Assembly: GCA_017510785.1 (NCBI GenBank)
Contig: JAFWMH010000026.1
Coordinates: forward strand, 62,001-126,000
Direction: 5' to 3'
Length of the DNA: 64,000 nucleotides
Origin: Atopobiaceae bacterium
Lineage (GTDB): Bacteria; Actinomycetota; Coriobacteriia; Coriobacteriales; Atopobiaceae
Shown in pieces: positions 27,269 through 35,836 of the stretch (position 1 is its first letter; every line of letters begins with the position of its first letter). Below the pieces are notes generated by a model that was not told the DNA's origin, did no database searches, and worked only from the letters and a program-made list of their open reading frames with translations. The position numbers were made by a program, and so were the translations under genes.

Positions 27269-28441
27269 ATGGCATTCGATCTTGAGATTCCCGAGCCAGA
27301 GGAAGTCAAGGCAAAAGTAGAGCAGGAACTAGCCGTTCCCGAGGAGCGCGCGCAGGTAATTGACGACGTTGCGCAGAAGAAGGGTGCCGAGATTCTGGCC
27401 GTCGATCTTGACTCCGTGGCAAGCCGACGCGAGATAACCCACGCGGTTGAGGACCTCGGAACCGATCTTGTGCGCAAGTCGTCTGCGAAGAACGATATCC
27501 TTGCCAGGCGTATGGCCGACCTTTCGCGTTCGGGCAGCGAGTCCGGCGAGGTCGCCCGCGGCCTCGAGGATCTCGCCATCAAGATGCGTGACCTCGATCC
27601 CTCGGGCATCGACTTCATGAAGCATGGCGCCTTCGGCAAGCTCTTTAACCCCGTGCGCCGCTACTTCGACCGCTACAAGTCCGCCGATGCCGAAATCGCC
27701 GAAATCGTAGCATCGCTCGACAAGGGCCGCGACACCCTGCGCAAAGACAACGTCACCCTCGAGCTCGAGGCCGGCTCCATGCGCGACCTCACCAAGCAGC
27801 TCAACCAGCGCGTAGCCATGGCTACCGACCTCGACGCGTATCTCAGCAACGCTGTGGACAACTACCGCGCCCAAGGTGGCGACGAAGACAAAATCCGCTT
27901 CCTTGAGGAAGAGGTCATCTTCCCGCTGCGTCAAAAGATAATGGACTTCCAGCAGTTGCTCGTCGTTAACCAGCAGGGCATCGTGGCAATGGAGGTCATT
28001 CGCAAGAACAACCTCGAGCTCATCCGCGCCGTCGACCGCGCCGAAAACGTAACCGTAGCTGCACTGCGCACCGCCGTTACCGTGGCTGGCGCCCTCTACA
28101 ACCAGCGCATTGTGCTCGAGAAGGTACAGGCGCTCAATGCCGCCACCAACGACATGATCGCCGCCACGTCGCGCATGCTTAAGGAGCAGGGCGTCGCCAT
28201 CCAAAGGCAGGCCACCGACGCAGCCATCTCGCCCGAAACGCTCAAGGCCGCCTTCCAAGACACACTCTCCGCGCTCGACGACATCACCGAGTACAAGCTC
28301 AAGGCACTTCCGCAAATGCATCAAACCATCGAGGAGTTCCGCATCATCGCCGAGGAAGGCGAGGCGCGTCTCCAGCAGATGGAGGACGCTGGCAGCTTCT
28401 CGCTCAACCCCGGCCCCGAGCCGCGCTACCTCAACAGGTAA
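27269..28441 (+). CDS. telA: TelA-like toxic anion resistance family protein
   Basis: A 390-residue helical cytoplasmic protein matching the TelA/KlaA family: FDRYKSADAEIAEIVASLDK, FPLRQKIMDFQQLLVVNQQG, AVDRAENVTVAALRTAVTVA and LRQ/KIM-type heptads throughout. ATG follows AAAGGAACCAGTT. TelA proteins were first linked to tellurite resistance, but their normal role is unclear and may concern envelope or stress functions. Here it closes a four-gene unit with the XpaC-like protein and the two vWA receptors. A hairpin at 28451-28485 and a strong terminator at 28505-28555 follow. Confidence 0.92.
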   Translation: MAFDLEIPEPEEVKAKVEQELAVPEERAQVIDDVAQKKGAEILAVDLDSVASRREITHAVEDLGTDLVRKSSAKNDILARRMADLSRSGSESGEVARGLEDLAIKMRDLDPSGIDFMKHGAFGKLFNPVRRYFDRYKSADAEIAEIVASLDKGRDTLRKDNVTLELEAGSMRDLTKQLNQRVAMATDLDAYLSNAVDNYRAQGGDEDKIRFLEEEVIFPLRQKIMDFQQLLVVNQQGIVAMEVIRKNNLELIRAVDRAENVTVAALRTAVTVAGALYNQRIVLEKVQALNAATNDMIAATSRMLKEQGVAIQRQATDAAISPETLKAAFQDTLSALDDITEYKLKALPQMHQTIEEFRIIAEEGEARLQQMEDAGSFSLNPGPEPRYLNR

Positions 28442-28450
28442 AGGACGACC

Positions 28451-28485
28451 TTTGGAGGACGGATCCTAAGGGGAGGTCCTCCAAA
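28451..28485 (+). terminator. Hairpin after telA
   Basis: A 10-bp perfect stem TTTGGAGGAC/GTCCTCCAAA with a 15-base loop, ten bases after the telA stop. No U-tract. Confidence 0.55.
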
Positions 28486-28504
28486 ACGCAATCGTCACAT
28501 ACAA

Positions 28505-28555
28505 GGGGAAACGCCCCGCGAAACACTGGATTGGTGTTCCGCGGGGCGTTTCCTC
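28505..28555. terminator. Strong GC-rich terminator hairpin
   Basis: Arms 28505-28526 and 28533-28555 contain AACGCCCCGCG and CGCGGGGCGTT, with flanking GGGGAA/TTCCTC and AACAC/GGTGTT extensions. It ends the telA unit. Confidence 0.75.
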
Positions 28556-28624
28556 TAAAGGAAGCGGTTCTCTCCCTCTGCTTCTGGTAACATGGGAACA
28601 TACGTGACTTCGTTGGGCATCGAA

Positions 28625-28655
28625 GTGAGACAAACTCCGTGGGAACCTGTCTCAC
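28625..28655. repeat. REP-like inverted repeat before the GGDEF/EAL gene
   Basis: GTGAGACAAACTCC and GGAACCTGTCTCAC arms with a 3-base loop, about 20 bp upstream of the GTG start of the next gene. It is related to the other REP-like arms in the window. Confidence 0.6.
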
Positions 28656-28676
28656 CCAACATGAGGGGCAGGACTT

Positions 28677-31600
28677 GTGAATACGTCGCACAGCAGCTCA
28701 ATCGATAGCGTTACCGGCTTGCAGAGCCTTACGCGCTTCTTCAAGAACGCGCGGACTAGGGCGAAGCATATGCGTAGGCAAGGCGATCGTCCCGTTGCAC
28801 TAGCCCTCGACTTGGTGGGCATGCGAACCTACAACACGCGTTTTGGCATGAACGAGGGCGACCGATTGCTGCGCAACTTTGCCAGGGTACTCATGGTGCA
28901 CTTTGGTACCGACTACTGCACTCGCTATGCCGACGACCTGTTTTACGCTTTCGCCGTTGAGGAAGAGGTCACGCAAAAGCTGCCATTCGTATTTGACGAT
29001 TTCGCCGCACTCGATTTGCCCGGCACCTTGCCCGTACATGCCGGTGCCTACGTTTGCGATCCTGACGACGATATTTGCGACGTAGGCTTTCATCGTGCAC
29101 GTATTGCGTGTCGACTTGACTCTGCCACACTGCAATCGGGCTTGCGATGGTTTACCGACGAGATGCGCCTTGAGGCGCGGCTGCGCTTACATGTATGCGC
29201 CAAGCTCAACCAAGCCATCGCCGAGGAATGGGTGCGTCCGCTGTACCAGCCCATCGTGCGCTCGGCAACCGGCGAGGTGTGTGGGGCAGAGGCTTTAGCA
29301 CGCTGGTACGACCCAAGGTTCGGAGAGCTCATGCCTGAGCAGTTCGTACCCACACTTCAGGAGGCGGGGCTTTCTCACACGTTGGATCTTTATATGGTGG
29401 ACTGCGTTCTGCGCGACTTGCTCACCATGGAAAGCGAAGGTCTGGGCCTTACGCCGGTATCCATAAACATTTCGCCCTTCGACTTCATGCACGCAAACAT
29501 GGTGGAAGAGCTCGTTCGACGCGCGGACACAGCCGGCATTCCGCGCAACCTCATTCGCATTGAAATTGCAGAGTCATTTACCGCATACGACTTCGACACG
29601 ATTCGGCAGCACATCGCTCAAATTCGCGAGGCTGGCTTCGAGGTTTGGCTGGACGACGTCGGTCGCGGATACACCTCTCTCGACGCCTTATGCAAAATCG
29701 ATGTGGATGCGGTTAAGCTCGACTTGGCAACCATGCACGGCGGCATGAACCGTAAGGTGTGCCTCCTCGTTGAGGGCGTTATTCGCACGGCCCAGAGTCT
29801 TGGGGTCGGCACGCTCGCCGAGGGGATAGAAACTACCGACGAGGTGGAATACCTCGAGCGTATCGGCTGTGATTTTTTGCAGGGTCACTTTTTTGCGAGG
29901 CCGTTGCGGCTCGACGTACTCATGGCACATGCGCGGATAAAGGATTCCATGCAGCTCGAACCCTTGGGCGAGCAACGCTATTGGAATGCGGTGAGCACCG
30001 TCGACCTAGAAGATCTCGCAGTTATGGACGATACGTTCGACATAAACGGTTACGCTCTTTCGCAGTTTCCCGCAGGCGTCGTAGAGCGTCGCGAAGGCAC
30101 GTGGCGCCTCTTGCGTACTAATGCACCGTATCGTGAGTTCCTGCAAAACGCTGGGCTTCTTACGCCCATACATGCGCACACGCGCATTAGCTTTATTGAG
30201 GGAATGCTCGACAAAACCTATTTTGATTCCATAGGTATTTCGCGCCAGCCCAACGCATGGCAGCGTATCTCGGGTCCCATCGAGTACGGCTCGAGTTTTC
30301 AGTACTACGCACGTCACATCGCGAGCGTAGCTCATGCAGACGCCTACCTCGTGGAAGGCATTCCCACCATGCTCGGCACTGCACTTGGCTCCTACGGAGA
30401 CGTACCCGTCGCTTATGCGGTGTTTCAAGTCGTGCTCAACGATGCAGGTGACGAGGTCGTAGACACCAAATACGTGTACGCCAACGACATGTATTGCGAG
30501 TGGCTTGGCCTCGAAAGATCCAGAATCATCGGCCGATCGTTTTTGTCTGCGATCGATAATGCAAGCACGATGTGGTTCCCCTATTGTTACCGCGCCGCAA
30601 TCCTCAAAGAGCATATTCACGACATGGTATATAGCCCCGAAATCGGGCATTGGTTGAGCTTCAACATTTCCCCCTCGCCTGTTGAGGGACACTGCGTCTA
30701 CGCATTCTCGTACGCCGATGACGAGCGGCGCGAACGCGAGGAAATAATCGAGCGCTCGGAACGACTCGAGCGCGAGAGCATGCTCGACGGGCTGACGGGC
30801 GTGTTGAATCGCCGTGGCATCGACACGCGCATCGAGCACCTTTTGCGTGATGACGCCACCGGGGGACGTGTGGAGCGTTTTGCGCTGATGCTCATGGACA
30901 TCGACGATTTTAAGACGCTCAACGACGTATACGGGCACGACGTTGGCGATGAGGCGCTACGCGTAATAGCGCGCACACTCGTATCGGTGTTCCCCAACGA
31001 GGCAGTTATTGGCCGAAACGGTGGGGATGAGTTTTTGGTGATGCTCGCCGATGCTGACGCCAATCGTACGGTAGAGTTCATTCGAGCGCTGAAGTCGAAA
31101 GAGCTTGCGTTTTCGCTCGATGACAAACGCTATATGCTCAGCATGTCAATTGGATACGTAACGTATCCCGACCAAGTGTCTAGCCTGCGGGAGGCATATC
31201 GTAAAGCAGATGCGGCACTTTACGCGGTTAAGCTGAATGGCAAGGGTGGATGCGAGCAATACCGACCAGAGATGGAAACGCAGTACCGCTCGCAGCTCGG
31301 CTTCACACCACGCGATATTGCCGAGAACATTCCAGGTGCGATTATTGTGCACAAGCCCGGCCCCGATGGCGCTATTCTGTTTGCGAATAACAACCTCGTG
31401 AAGATGTTTGAGTGCGATAGCCTTCAGGACTTCTTAACGTTTGTGGACGGCGTGTATGGCGGGATTTTCCATCCCGACGATGTTGAGCATGTGCGCGAGA
31501 CGCTTTCGCGTCAAACGACCATCGACGATGTGGGTACACACGACTACGTGGACTTCCGCATCGTAACGAAGGCGGGACACGTGCGGCATGTAGCGCAAAA

Positions 31601-31679
31601 CGGCCACTTGGTTGAGGTCGAAGGCATTGGCAAGGTATTTTATGAACTGCTCATCGATCTTGATGAACGCCGTGGATAG
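28677..31679 (+). CDS. GGDEF(degenerate)-EAL-PAS-GGDEF-PAS signalling protein
   Basis: A 1000-residue soluble protein beginning at GTG. The N-terminal GGDEF-like domain is degenerate (RYADDLF at the signature). The EAL domain keeps the expected catalytic residues: AEALARW, INISPFDF, RIEIAES, WLDDVGRGYTSL, AVKLD, AEGIE and FLQGHFFA, so phosphodiesterase activity on cyclic di-GMP is likely. A PAS-like region follows (about residues 440-690). A second GGDEF has canonical MDIDDFKTLNDVYGHDVGDE and RNGGDEF without an RxxD inhibitory site, so diguanylate cyclase activity is plausible. A final PAS-like domain (about residues 880-990) has FANNNLVKMFEC and IFHPDDVEHV. No membrane segments are visible. 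The placement of PAS after the last GGDEF is unusual. Confidence 0.92.
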   Translation: MNTSHSSSIDSVTGLQSLTRFFKNARTRAKHMRRQGDRPVALALDLVGMRTYNTRFGMNEGDRLLRNFARVLMVHFGTDYCTRYADDLFYAFAVEEEVTQKLPFVFDDFAALDLPGTLPVHAGAYVCDPDDDICDVGFHRARIACRLDSATLQSGLRWFTDEMRLEARLRLHVCAKLNQAIAEEWVRPLYQPIVRSATGEVCGAEALARWYDPRFGELMPEQFVPTLQEAGLSHTLDLYMVDCVLRDLLTMESEGLGLTPVSINISPFDFMHANMVEELVRRADTAGIPRNLIRIEIAESFTAYDFDTIRQHIAQIREAGFEVWLDDVGRGYTSLDALCKIDVDAVKLDLATMHGGMNRKVCLLVEGVIRTAQSLGVGTLAEGIETTDEVEYLERIGCDFLQGHFFARPLRLDVLMAHARIKDSMQLEPLGEQRYWNAVSTVDLEDLAVMDDTFDINGYALSQFPAGVVERREGTWRLLRTNAPYREFLQNAGLLTPIHAHTRISFIEGMLDKTYFDSIGISRQPNAWQRISGPIEYGSSFQYYARHIASVAHADAYLVEGIPTMLGTALGSYGDVPVAYAVFQVVLNDAGDEVVDTKYVYANDMYCEWLGLERSRIIGRSFLSAIDNASTMWFPYCYRAAILKEHIHDMVYSPEIGHWLSFNISPSPVEGHCVYAFSYADDERREREEIIERSERLERESMLDGLTGVLNRRGIDTRIEHLLRDDATGGRVERFALMLMDIDDFKTLNDVYGHDVGDEALRVIARTLVSVFPNEAVIGRNGGDEFLVMLADADANRTVEFIRALKSKELAFSLDDKRYMLSMSIGYVTYPDQVSSLREAYRKADAALYAVKLNGKGGCEQYRPEMETQYRSQLGFTPRDIAENIPGAIIVHKPGPDGAILFANNNLVKMFECDSLQDFLTFVDGVYGGIFHPDDVEHVRETLSRQTTIDDVGTHDYVDFRIVTKAGHVRHVAQNGHLVEVEGIGKVFYELLIDLDERRG

Positions 31680-31702
31680 TTGCCCAGTACGTCCACAAAA
31701 AA

Positions 31703-31733
31703 CTCAGAGGCTAATGTATCTTTAGCCTCTGAG
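31703..31733. terminator. Bidirectional terminator
   Basis: A perfect 12-bp stem CTCAGAGGCTAA/TTAGCCTCTGAG with U-tracts on both sides. It serves the GGDEF/EAL gene (plus) and tRNA-Lys (minus). Confidence 0.9.
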
Positions 31734-31744
31734 CTGGTTTTTCG

Positions 31745-31820
31745 TGGTGGGCCGTCAGGGTTTCGAACCCTGGACCTTGAGATTAAAAGTCTCCTGCTCT
31801 GCCTACTGAGCTAACGGCCC
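31745..31820 (-). tRNA. tRNA-Lys (anticodon TTT)
   Basis: A 76-nt cloverleaf with acceptor GGGCCGT/ACGGCCC, anticodon loop around CTTTTAA, T-loop GTTCGAAAC and encoded CCA. A TGCTACAAT promoter element at 31831-31839 lies just upstream. Confidence 0.95.
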
Positions 31821-31866
31821 ATCAAGGGCTATTGTAGCAGAAACTTTGGACTTGTGGGGCAAATAG

Positions 31867-32412
31867 TTAGTAGTTAACGACTTGCTCCTCAAAATAGGAC
31901 TTCGGATGGTTGCATGCGGGGCATACCTCGGGCGCCTTGGGACCAACATGCAGATGCCCGCAGTTGAGGCACTTCCACACCTTTACGCCCTCACGCTCGA
32001 ACACTTCACCCTTCTCGACGCGCTCTGCCAGCTTGAGGTAGCGCTCTTCGTGTGCCTTCTCGATAGCGCCCACCAAACGGAACTTAGCTGCGATCTCCTT
32101 GAAGCCCTCAGCATCGGCGGTCTCGGCGAATTCAGCATACATCTCGGTCCATTCATAGTTCTCGCCAGCGGCTGCGTCCTTGAGGTTGGTGAGCGTATCG
32201 GGCACGGCACCGTCGTGCAAATACTTGAACCACAGTTTGGCATGCTCGCGCTCGTTGCCGGACGTCTCGGCAAAGATGTCGGATATTTGGACGAAGCCGT
32301 CCTTCTTGGCGCGGCTCGCGTAATAGGCGTACTTGTTCGTCGCTTGCGACTCGCCTGCAAACGCTGCCTCGAGGTTCTTCTTGGTTTGTGACTGCTCGAA
32401 ATCAACTGCCAT
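31867..32412 (-). CDS. Rubrerythrin
   Basis: A 181-residue peroxide-reducing enzyme. The N-terminal four-helix di-iron domain has [25 protein letters not shown] and [11 protein letters not shown], giving the expected Glu/His ligands. The C-terminal rubredoxin domain has two CxxC pairs (CLNCGHLH and CPACNHPK). ATG follows GGAGGAGAGGC. Rubrerythrins protect anaerobes from peroxide, which fits an obligate or aerotolerant anaerobe. Confidence 0.97.
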   Translation of the reverse strand: MAVDFEQSQTKKNLEAAFAGESQATNKYAYYASRAKKDGFVQISDIFAETSGNEREHAKLWFKYLHDGAVPDTLTNLKDAAAGENYEWTEMYAEFAETADAEGFKEIAAKFRLVGAIEKAHEERYLKLAERVEKGEVFEREGVKVWKCLNCGHLHVGPKAPEVCPACNHPKSYFEEQVVNY

Positions 32413-32553
32413 TATTGCCTCTCCTCCTACATCTCCGTTGAACAGGACTTAGACAATAATACCCGGTTTTCCGCGACGGATTCATAAGGATGCGTTCATG
32501 TAGCGCAAAACAGACGCAGTGCGGAAAAATTTCCACATTGGCGAAAAAAGTAC

Positions 32554-32582
32554 TTGACGTGAGGTGGGGGGTATGGCATTAT
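32554..32582 (+). promoter_or_regulatory. Promoter of tRNA-Asp
   Basis: TTGACG (32554-32559), a 17-bp spacer, then CATTAT (32577-32582), about 11 bases before the mature tRNA 5' end. Confidence 0.6.
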
Positions 32583-32593
32583 ATTTCTTGCAC

Positions 32594-32670
<77 letters not shown>

Positions 32671-32682
32671 TAGAATACGAAG

Positions 32683-32707
32683 AACCTCGCTTTGCGAGGT
32701 TTTTTTT
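32683..32707 (+). terminator. Terminator after tRNA-Asp
   Basis: AACCTCGC/GCGAGGTT stem with a TTT loop and an eight-T tract. It precedes the mutY-like gene by about 28 bp, so that gene needs its own start of transcription or read-through. Confidence 0.9.
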
Positions 32708-32734
32708 GTTGTATCGACTTACAGAAGAGGCATC

Positions 32735-33586
32735 GTGACGTCTCCCACTCAAAGTTGGCCCATTGGTACTCCGCCCTTTCCCGCAATTGGCCTGGAAGAG
32801 TTTCAAGCAAAGGTCAATCAGCGCGGAGCGACTCTCTATCGCGACCTCCCCTGGCGCAACACGCGCGATCCCTACGCCATATGGGTAAGCGAAGTGATGT
32901 TGCAGCAAACGCAGGTTTCGCGCGTCAATGGCCGCTGGCAGCATTGGCTCGAACGTTTTCCTACGGTCGAGGCGCTCGCTTACGCAGAGCAGGCCGATGT
33001 GCTCGACGAATGGCAGGGCATGGGATACAACCGTCGCGCTTTGGCTCTTATCCGTGCGTCACAAAGCATTGCGGAGGCAGGAGCGTTTCCGCAGGACGAG
33101 ACCGCCTTACGCGCGCTGCCGGGAATCGGTCCCGCGACGGCGGCGGGCATTCGCGCTTTTGCGTTCAACCTTCCGGGCGTGTATCTCGAGACGAATGTTC
33201 GCACCGTCTTCCTGCACGAACTGTTTCCCCAAGAGGTTGGCGTTGCCGACCGTACGCTCATACCATTAGTCGACGCAGCATGTCCCACGGATGATGCACG
33301 TACATGGTATTATGCGCTGCTCGACTACGGTGCCTGGCTCAAACGGACAGTTCCCAACCCATCACGTCGTTCACGCGCGCATGTGCGTCAGAGCAAATTC
33401 GAGGGATCTCATCGACAGAAACGTGCCACGGTCGTGCGTCTGCTCCTTGCTGCACGAAGAGAAGGCGTCGACGAATCGAGTGTCGCTCAATCGCTCCAAA
33501 TACCTGTCGATGACGCTCGCTCTCTCCTTGACGAGCTCACCCACGAGGGCTTTTGCACGCAGCGGGACGCCCGTTGGTTCGCGTGA
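32735..33586 (+). CDS. MutY-like HhH-GPD DNA glycosylase without Fe-S cluster
   Basis: A 283-residue protein starting at GTG 32735 after GAAGAGGC. Motifs of A/G mismatch glycosylases are present: LPWRNTRDPYAIWVSEVMLQ, QQTQVSRV, the helix-hairpin-helix LPGIGPATAAGIRAF and the GPD strand YLETNVRTV. Two departures stand out. The position of the catalytic Asp (LDGNV in E. coli MutY) is Glu here (LETNV). The C-terminal Cys cluster for 4Fe-4S is absent. A C-terminal winged-helix-like tail (SVAQSLQIPVDDARSLLDEL) replaces the Nudix-like recognition domain of long MutY. It may be a distinct glycosylase class rather than true MutY. Confidence 0.75.
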   Translation: MTSPTQSWPIGTPPFPAIGLEEFQAKVNQRGATLYRDLPWRNTRDPYAIWVSEVMLQQTQVSRVNGRWQHWLERFPTVEALAYAEQADVLDEWQGMGYNRRALALIRASQSIAEAGAFPQDETALRALPGIGPATAAGIRAFAFNLPGVYLETNVRTVFLHELFPQEVGVADRTLIPLVDAACPTDDARTWYYALLDYGAWLKRTVPNPSRRSRAHVRQSKFEGSHRQKRATVVRLLLAARREGVDESSVAQSLQIPVDDARSLLDELTHEGFCTQRDARWFA

Positions 33587-33631
33587 CCTAGTCCACTTAC
33601 CTAGCCCACCCCTGAATGAATTAATTGGGAA

Positions 33632-33664
33632 GTGCCCCGAAGGAGCAGCCATCCTCCGGGGCAC
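33632..33664. terminator. Convergent terminator between glycosylase and Nudix genes
   Basis: GTGCCCCG/CGGGGCAC stem with an inner AAGGAG/CCTCC extension, between two convergent genes. U-tracts are poor. Confidence 0.6.
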
Positions 33665-33693
33665 GGTGCATTCCACCCTAAAGTATGCCGTAT

Positions 33694-34404
33694 CTACTCC
33701 AAGCGATGCGACACAGCATCGCAAATAAGGGCACCCGTCACCGTTTTGCAGTCCTCGATGCGGCCGTCGAGCACGGCATCAATCAGCTCGGGCAGCGGCA
33801 CAAGATCCACGTTGATGAATTCGTCCGCGTCAGGGTCGGACTCCACAAAATGCAGGCCAGTTGCCATATATATGTGTATAAGCTCGTCGGTAAAGCCAAC
33901 GCTCGTAGCGATGGTCGTAAGGAACGCCATTTGCTCGGCCTCCATACCCGTCTCTTCGCGAAGCTCGCGGTGTGCGCACACGAGCGGGTCTTCGCCGGGA
34001 TCGAGCTTACCGGCAGGAATCTCTACCGTGACGCGCGCCAGCGACGTACGATATTGACGCACCAGGCAAATGCGGCCATCGTCGGTAAGCGCTACGATGG
34101 CCACCGCACCGGGATGACGCACCACATCGCGCAACGCCTCACGACCGTCGGGCAACTCCACGCGCAACCGATTGACGTTAAAAATGCGACCGCTAAACAC
34201 CACATCCTCGGTTAGCGGCCTCTCTTCGAGTGACGTATCGCGCGGGTCGTCATCCCCGAGTACGAGGTCGCGCCGCATGGGCTCGCCCGAAGTATGCGCC
34301 GTATCGCTGCGGTCGCCGTCGTATGTAAACGCCTCCACTGCCTCGGCCATACTGTCGGACGCGGCAGTGATGTCCTCGAACGTTGGAACCTTACTGGTAT
34401 CCAT
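33694..34404 (-). CDS. Nudix hydrolase, ADP-ribose pyrophosphatase type
   Basis: A 236-residue protein starting at ATG 34404 (AAGGAGACGAGTA upstream). The first 85 residues are acidic and poorly conserved-looking. The core then shows RHPGAVAIVAL, LVRQYRTSLA and the Nudix box GKLDPGEDPLVCAHRELREE followed by TG. The YRT...EIPAGKLDPGE arrangement is typical of ADP-ribose or ADP-sugar pyrophosphatases, which hydrolyse ADP-ribose to AMP and ribose 5-phosphate. The N-terminal extension is longer than usual for the family. Confidence 0.88.
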   Translation of the reverse strand: MDTSKVPTFEDITAASDSMAEAVEAFTYDGDRSDTAHTSGEPMRRDLVLGDDDPRDTSLEERPLTEDVVFSGRIFNVNRLRVELPDGREALRDVVRHPGAVAIVALTDDGRICLVRQYRTSLARVTVEIPAGKLDPGEDPLVCAHRELREETGMEAEQMAFLTTIATSVGFTDELIHIYMATGLHFVESDPDADEFINVDLVPLPELIDAVLDGRIEDCKTVTGALICDAVSHRLE

Positions 34405-34479
34405 TACTCGTCTCCTTTCGAGCGGCCGTTTCGCGGACTGATTTGCCCATCGAAACGGATGTGCGCCACATACAAATTG

Positions 34480-34511
34480 GGGCACGCAAGGATAATAACC
34501 CTTGCGTGCCC
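34480..34511 (-). terminator. Terminator after purD
   Basis: A 12-bp stem GGGCACGCAAGG/CCTTGCGTGCCC with an ATAATAA-type loop, about 45 bp beyond the purD stop. Confidence 0.75.
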
Positions 34512-34554
34512 ATTAAAAAGCTATCTCTATGCTTTTACTATAGTCCTCCAAGTA

Positions 34555-35835
34555 TTACTGCTTAATCGCGCGTGCACCGATGTCGGTACGGAACTGTTTT
34601 CCCTCGAAGTCAATGAGGTCGCATGCGGCGTAGGCGCGCTCGCGAGCTTCGGCAAAGGTGGGTGCAACGGCAGTGACGTCGAGCACACGACCGCCCGCAG
34701 TTAGTACGTCGCCGCCATCAAGCTTCGTGCCAGCGTGATACACCGTAATCCCCGGCTGAGCGGCAGCCTCCTCGAGGCCCGTTATTACCTTGCCTGATTC
34801 GTACGACCCTGGATACCCCGCACTCGCGAGCACGACGGATACCGCCCAGTCGTCATCCCAGCGCACGTCAGCGTCGGCTAGCGTGCCATTATCGCATGCA
34901 ATGAACACATCGACGAGGTCGGCGTGCATGCGCGGCAGCACAACCTGCGTTTCGGGATCGCCAAAGCGCGCATTGAACTCAAGCACCTTGGGACCCTCCG
35001 CCGTAAGCATGAAGCCGCCATATAAGCAACCCGAATACACGATGCCATCGGCCTTGAGCTGCGCCACAACGCGATTCATGACGTCAACCATGGCCGCGAG
35101 GTCGTCCGCGCTCACCAGGTGCTCTGGCACCGGAGAGTACACACCCATGCCACCCGTATTGGGCCCCTTGTCGCCGTCGTAGGCACGCTTATGGTCCTGG
35201 CTCGTGGCGAGTGGCACCACCGTAGTGCCATCGGTAAGCGCGAGCAGGCTGCATTCGGGGCCATCGAGCATCTCCTCGATTACCACGGTTTTTCCCGCAT
35301 CTCCAAATGCGCCACCAAAGCACTGGGCAACGCCCGCAAGAGCCTCCTCCGTGGTTTGCGCCACAATAACGCCCTTACCAGCCGCAAGGCCGTCAGCCTT
35401 CACCACGCACGGACCGGCAAGCTCACGCACGTACTCCTCTGCCGCATCCTGCTCGGTAAAGCTACGATACGCCGCCGTCGGAACGCCCGCGCGCGCCATG
35501 ACCTTCTTTGCGAACTCCTTGGAGCCCTCCATTTGTGCCGCGTCAGCATTTGGTCCGAAACACGCGATGCCCTTTGCGCGCACGACGTCGGCCACGCCCT
35601 CAACGAGCGGCGCCTCGGGTCCAACCACGACGAGACCAATGCCGTTTTCGGCCGCCCACGCAGCTACCTCGTCGGGATTGTCTTGGTTAACGGGTGCCGC
35701 CTCGGCCAGCTGCAGCATGCCGCCGTTTCCTGGTGCCACAAAGAGCTTACCTGCACGCGGCGACTCGGCCAACTTTGCCAACAGCGCATGCTCACGACCT
35801 CCTGCACCTAGCAACAATATGTTTATTGTCTCCAT
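34555..35835 (-). CDS. purD: Phosphoribosylamine-glycine ligase
   Basis: A 426-residue ATP-grasp enzyme forming GAR from phosphoribosylamine and glycine. Motifs are LLLGAGGREHALLAKL, VVVGPEAPLVEGV, FAKKVMARAGVPTA, CVVKADGLAAGKGVIVA and FNARFGDPETQVVLPR. I start it at ATG 35835; its RBS AGGAGGTATAG contains the stop codon of the upstream secreted-protease gene, so translation of the two is probably coupled. The ATG begins one base after that stop. Confidence 0.96.
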   Translation of the reverse strand: METINILLLGAGGREHALLAKLAESPRAGKLFVAPGNGGMLQLAEAAPVNQDNPDEVAAWAAENGIGLVVVGPEAPLVEGVADVVRAKGIACFGPNADAAQMEGSKEFAKKVMARAGVPTAAYRSFTEQDAAEEYVRELAGPCVVKADGLAAGKGVIVAQTTEEALAGVAQCFGGAFGDAGKTVVIEEMLDGPECSLLALTDGTTVVPLATSQDHKRAYDGDKGPNTGGMGVYSPVPEHLVSADDLAAMVDVMNRVVAQLKADGIVYSGCLYGGFMLTAEGPKVLEFNARFGDPETQVVLPRMHADLVDVFIACDNGTLADADVRWDDDWAVSVVLASAGYPGSYESGKVITGLEEAAAQPGITVYHAGTKLDGGDVLTAGGRVLDVTAVAPTFAEARERAYAACDLIDFEGKQFRTDIGARAIKQ

Positions 35836-35836
35836 A

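Noticed and set aside
27269..28441. Ter-type tellurite operon
   Set aside because: No TerD/TerB/TerC-like proteins are present; only the TelA family member with XpaC-like and vWA/SBP genes.
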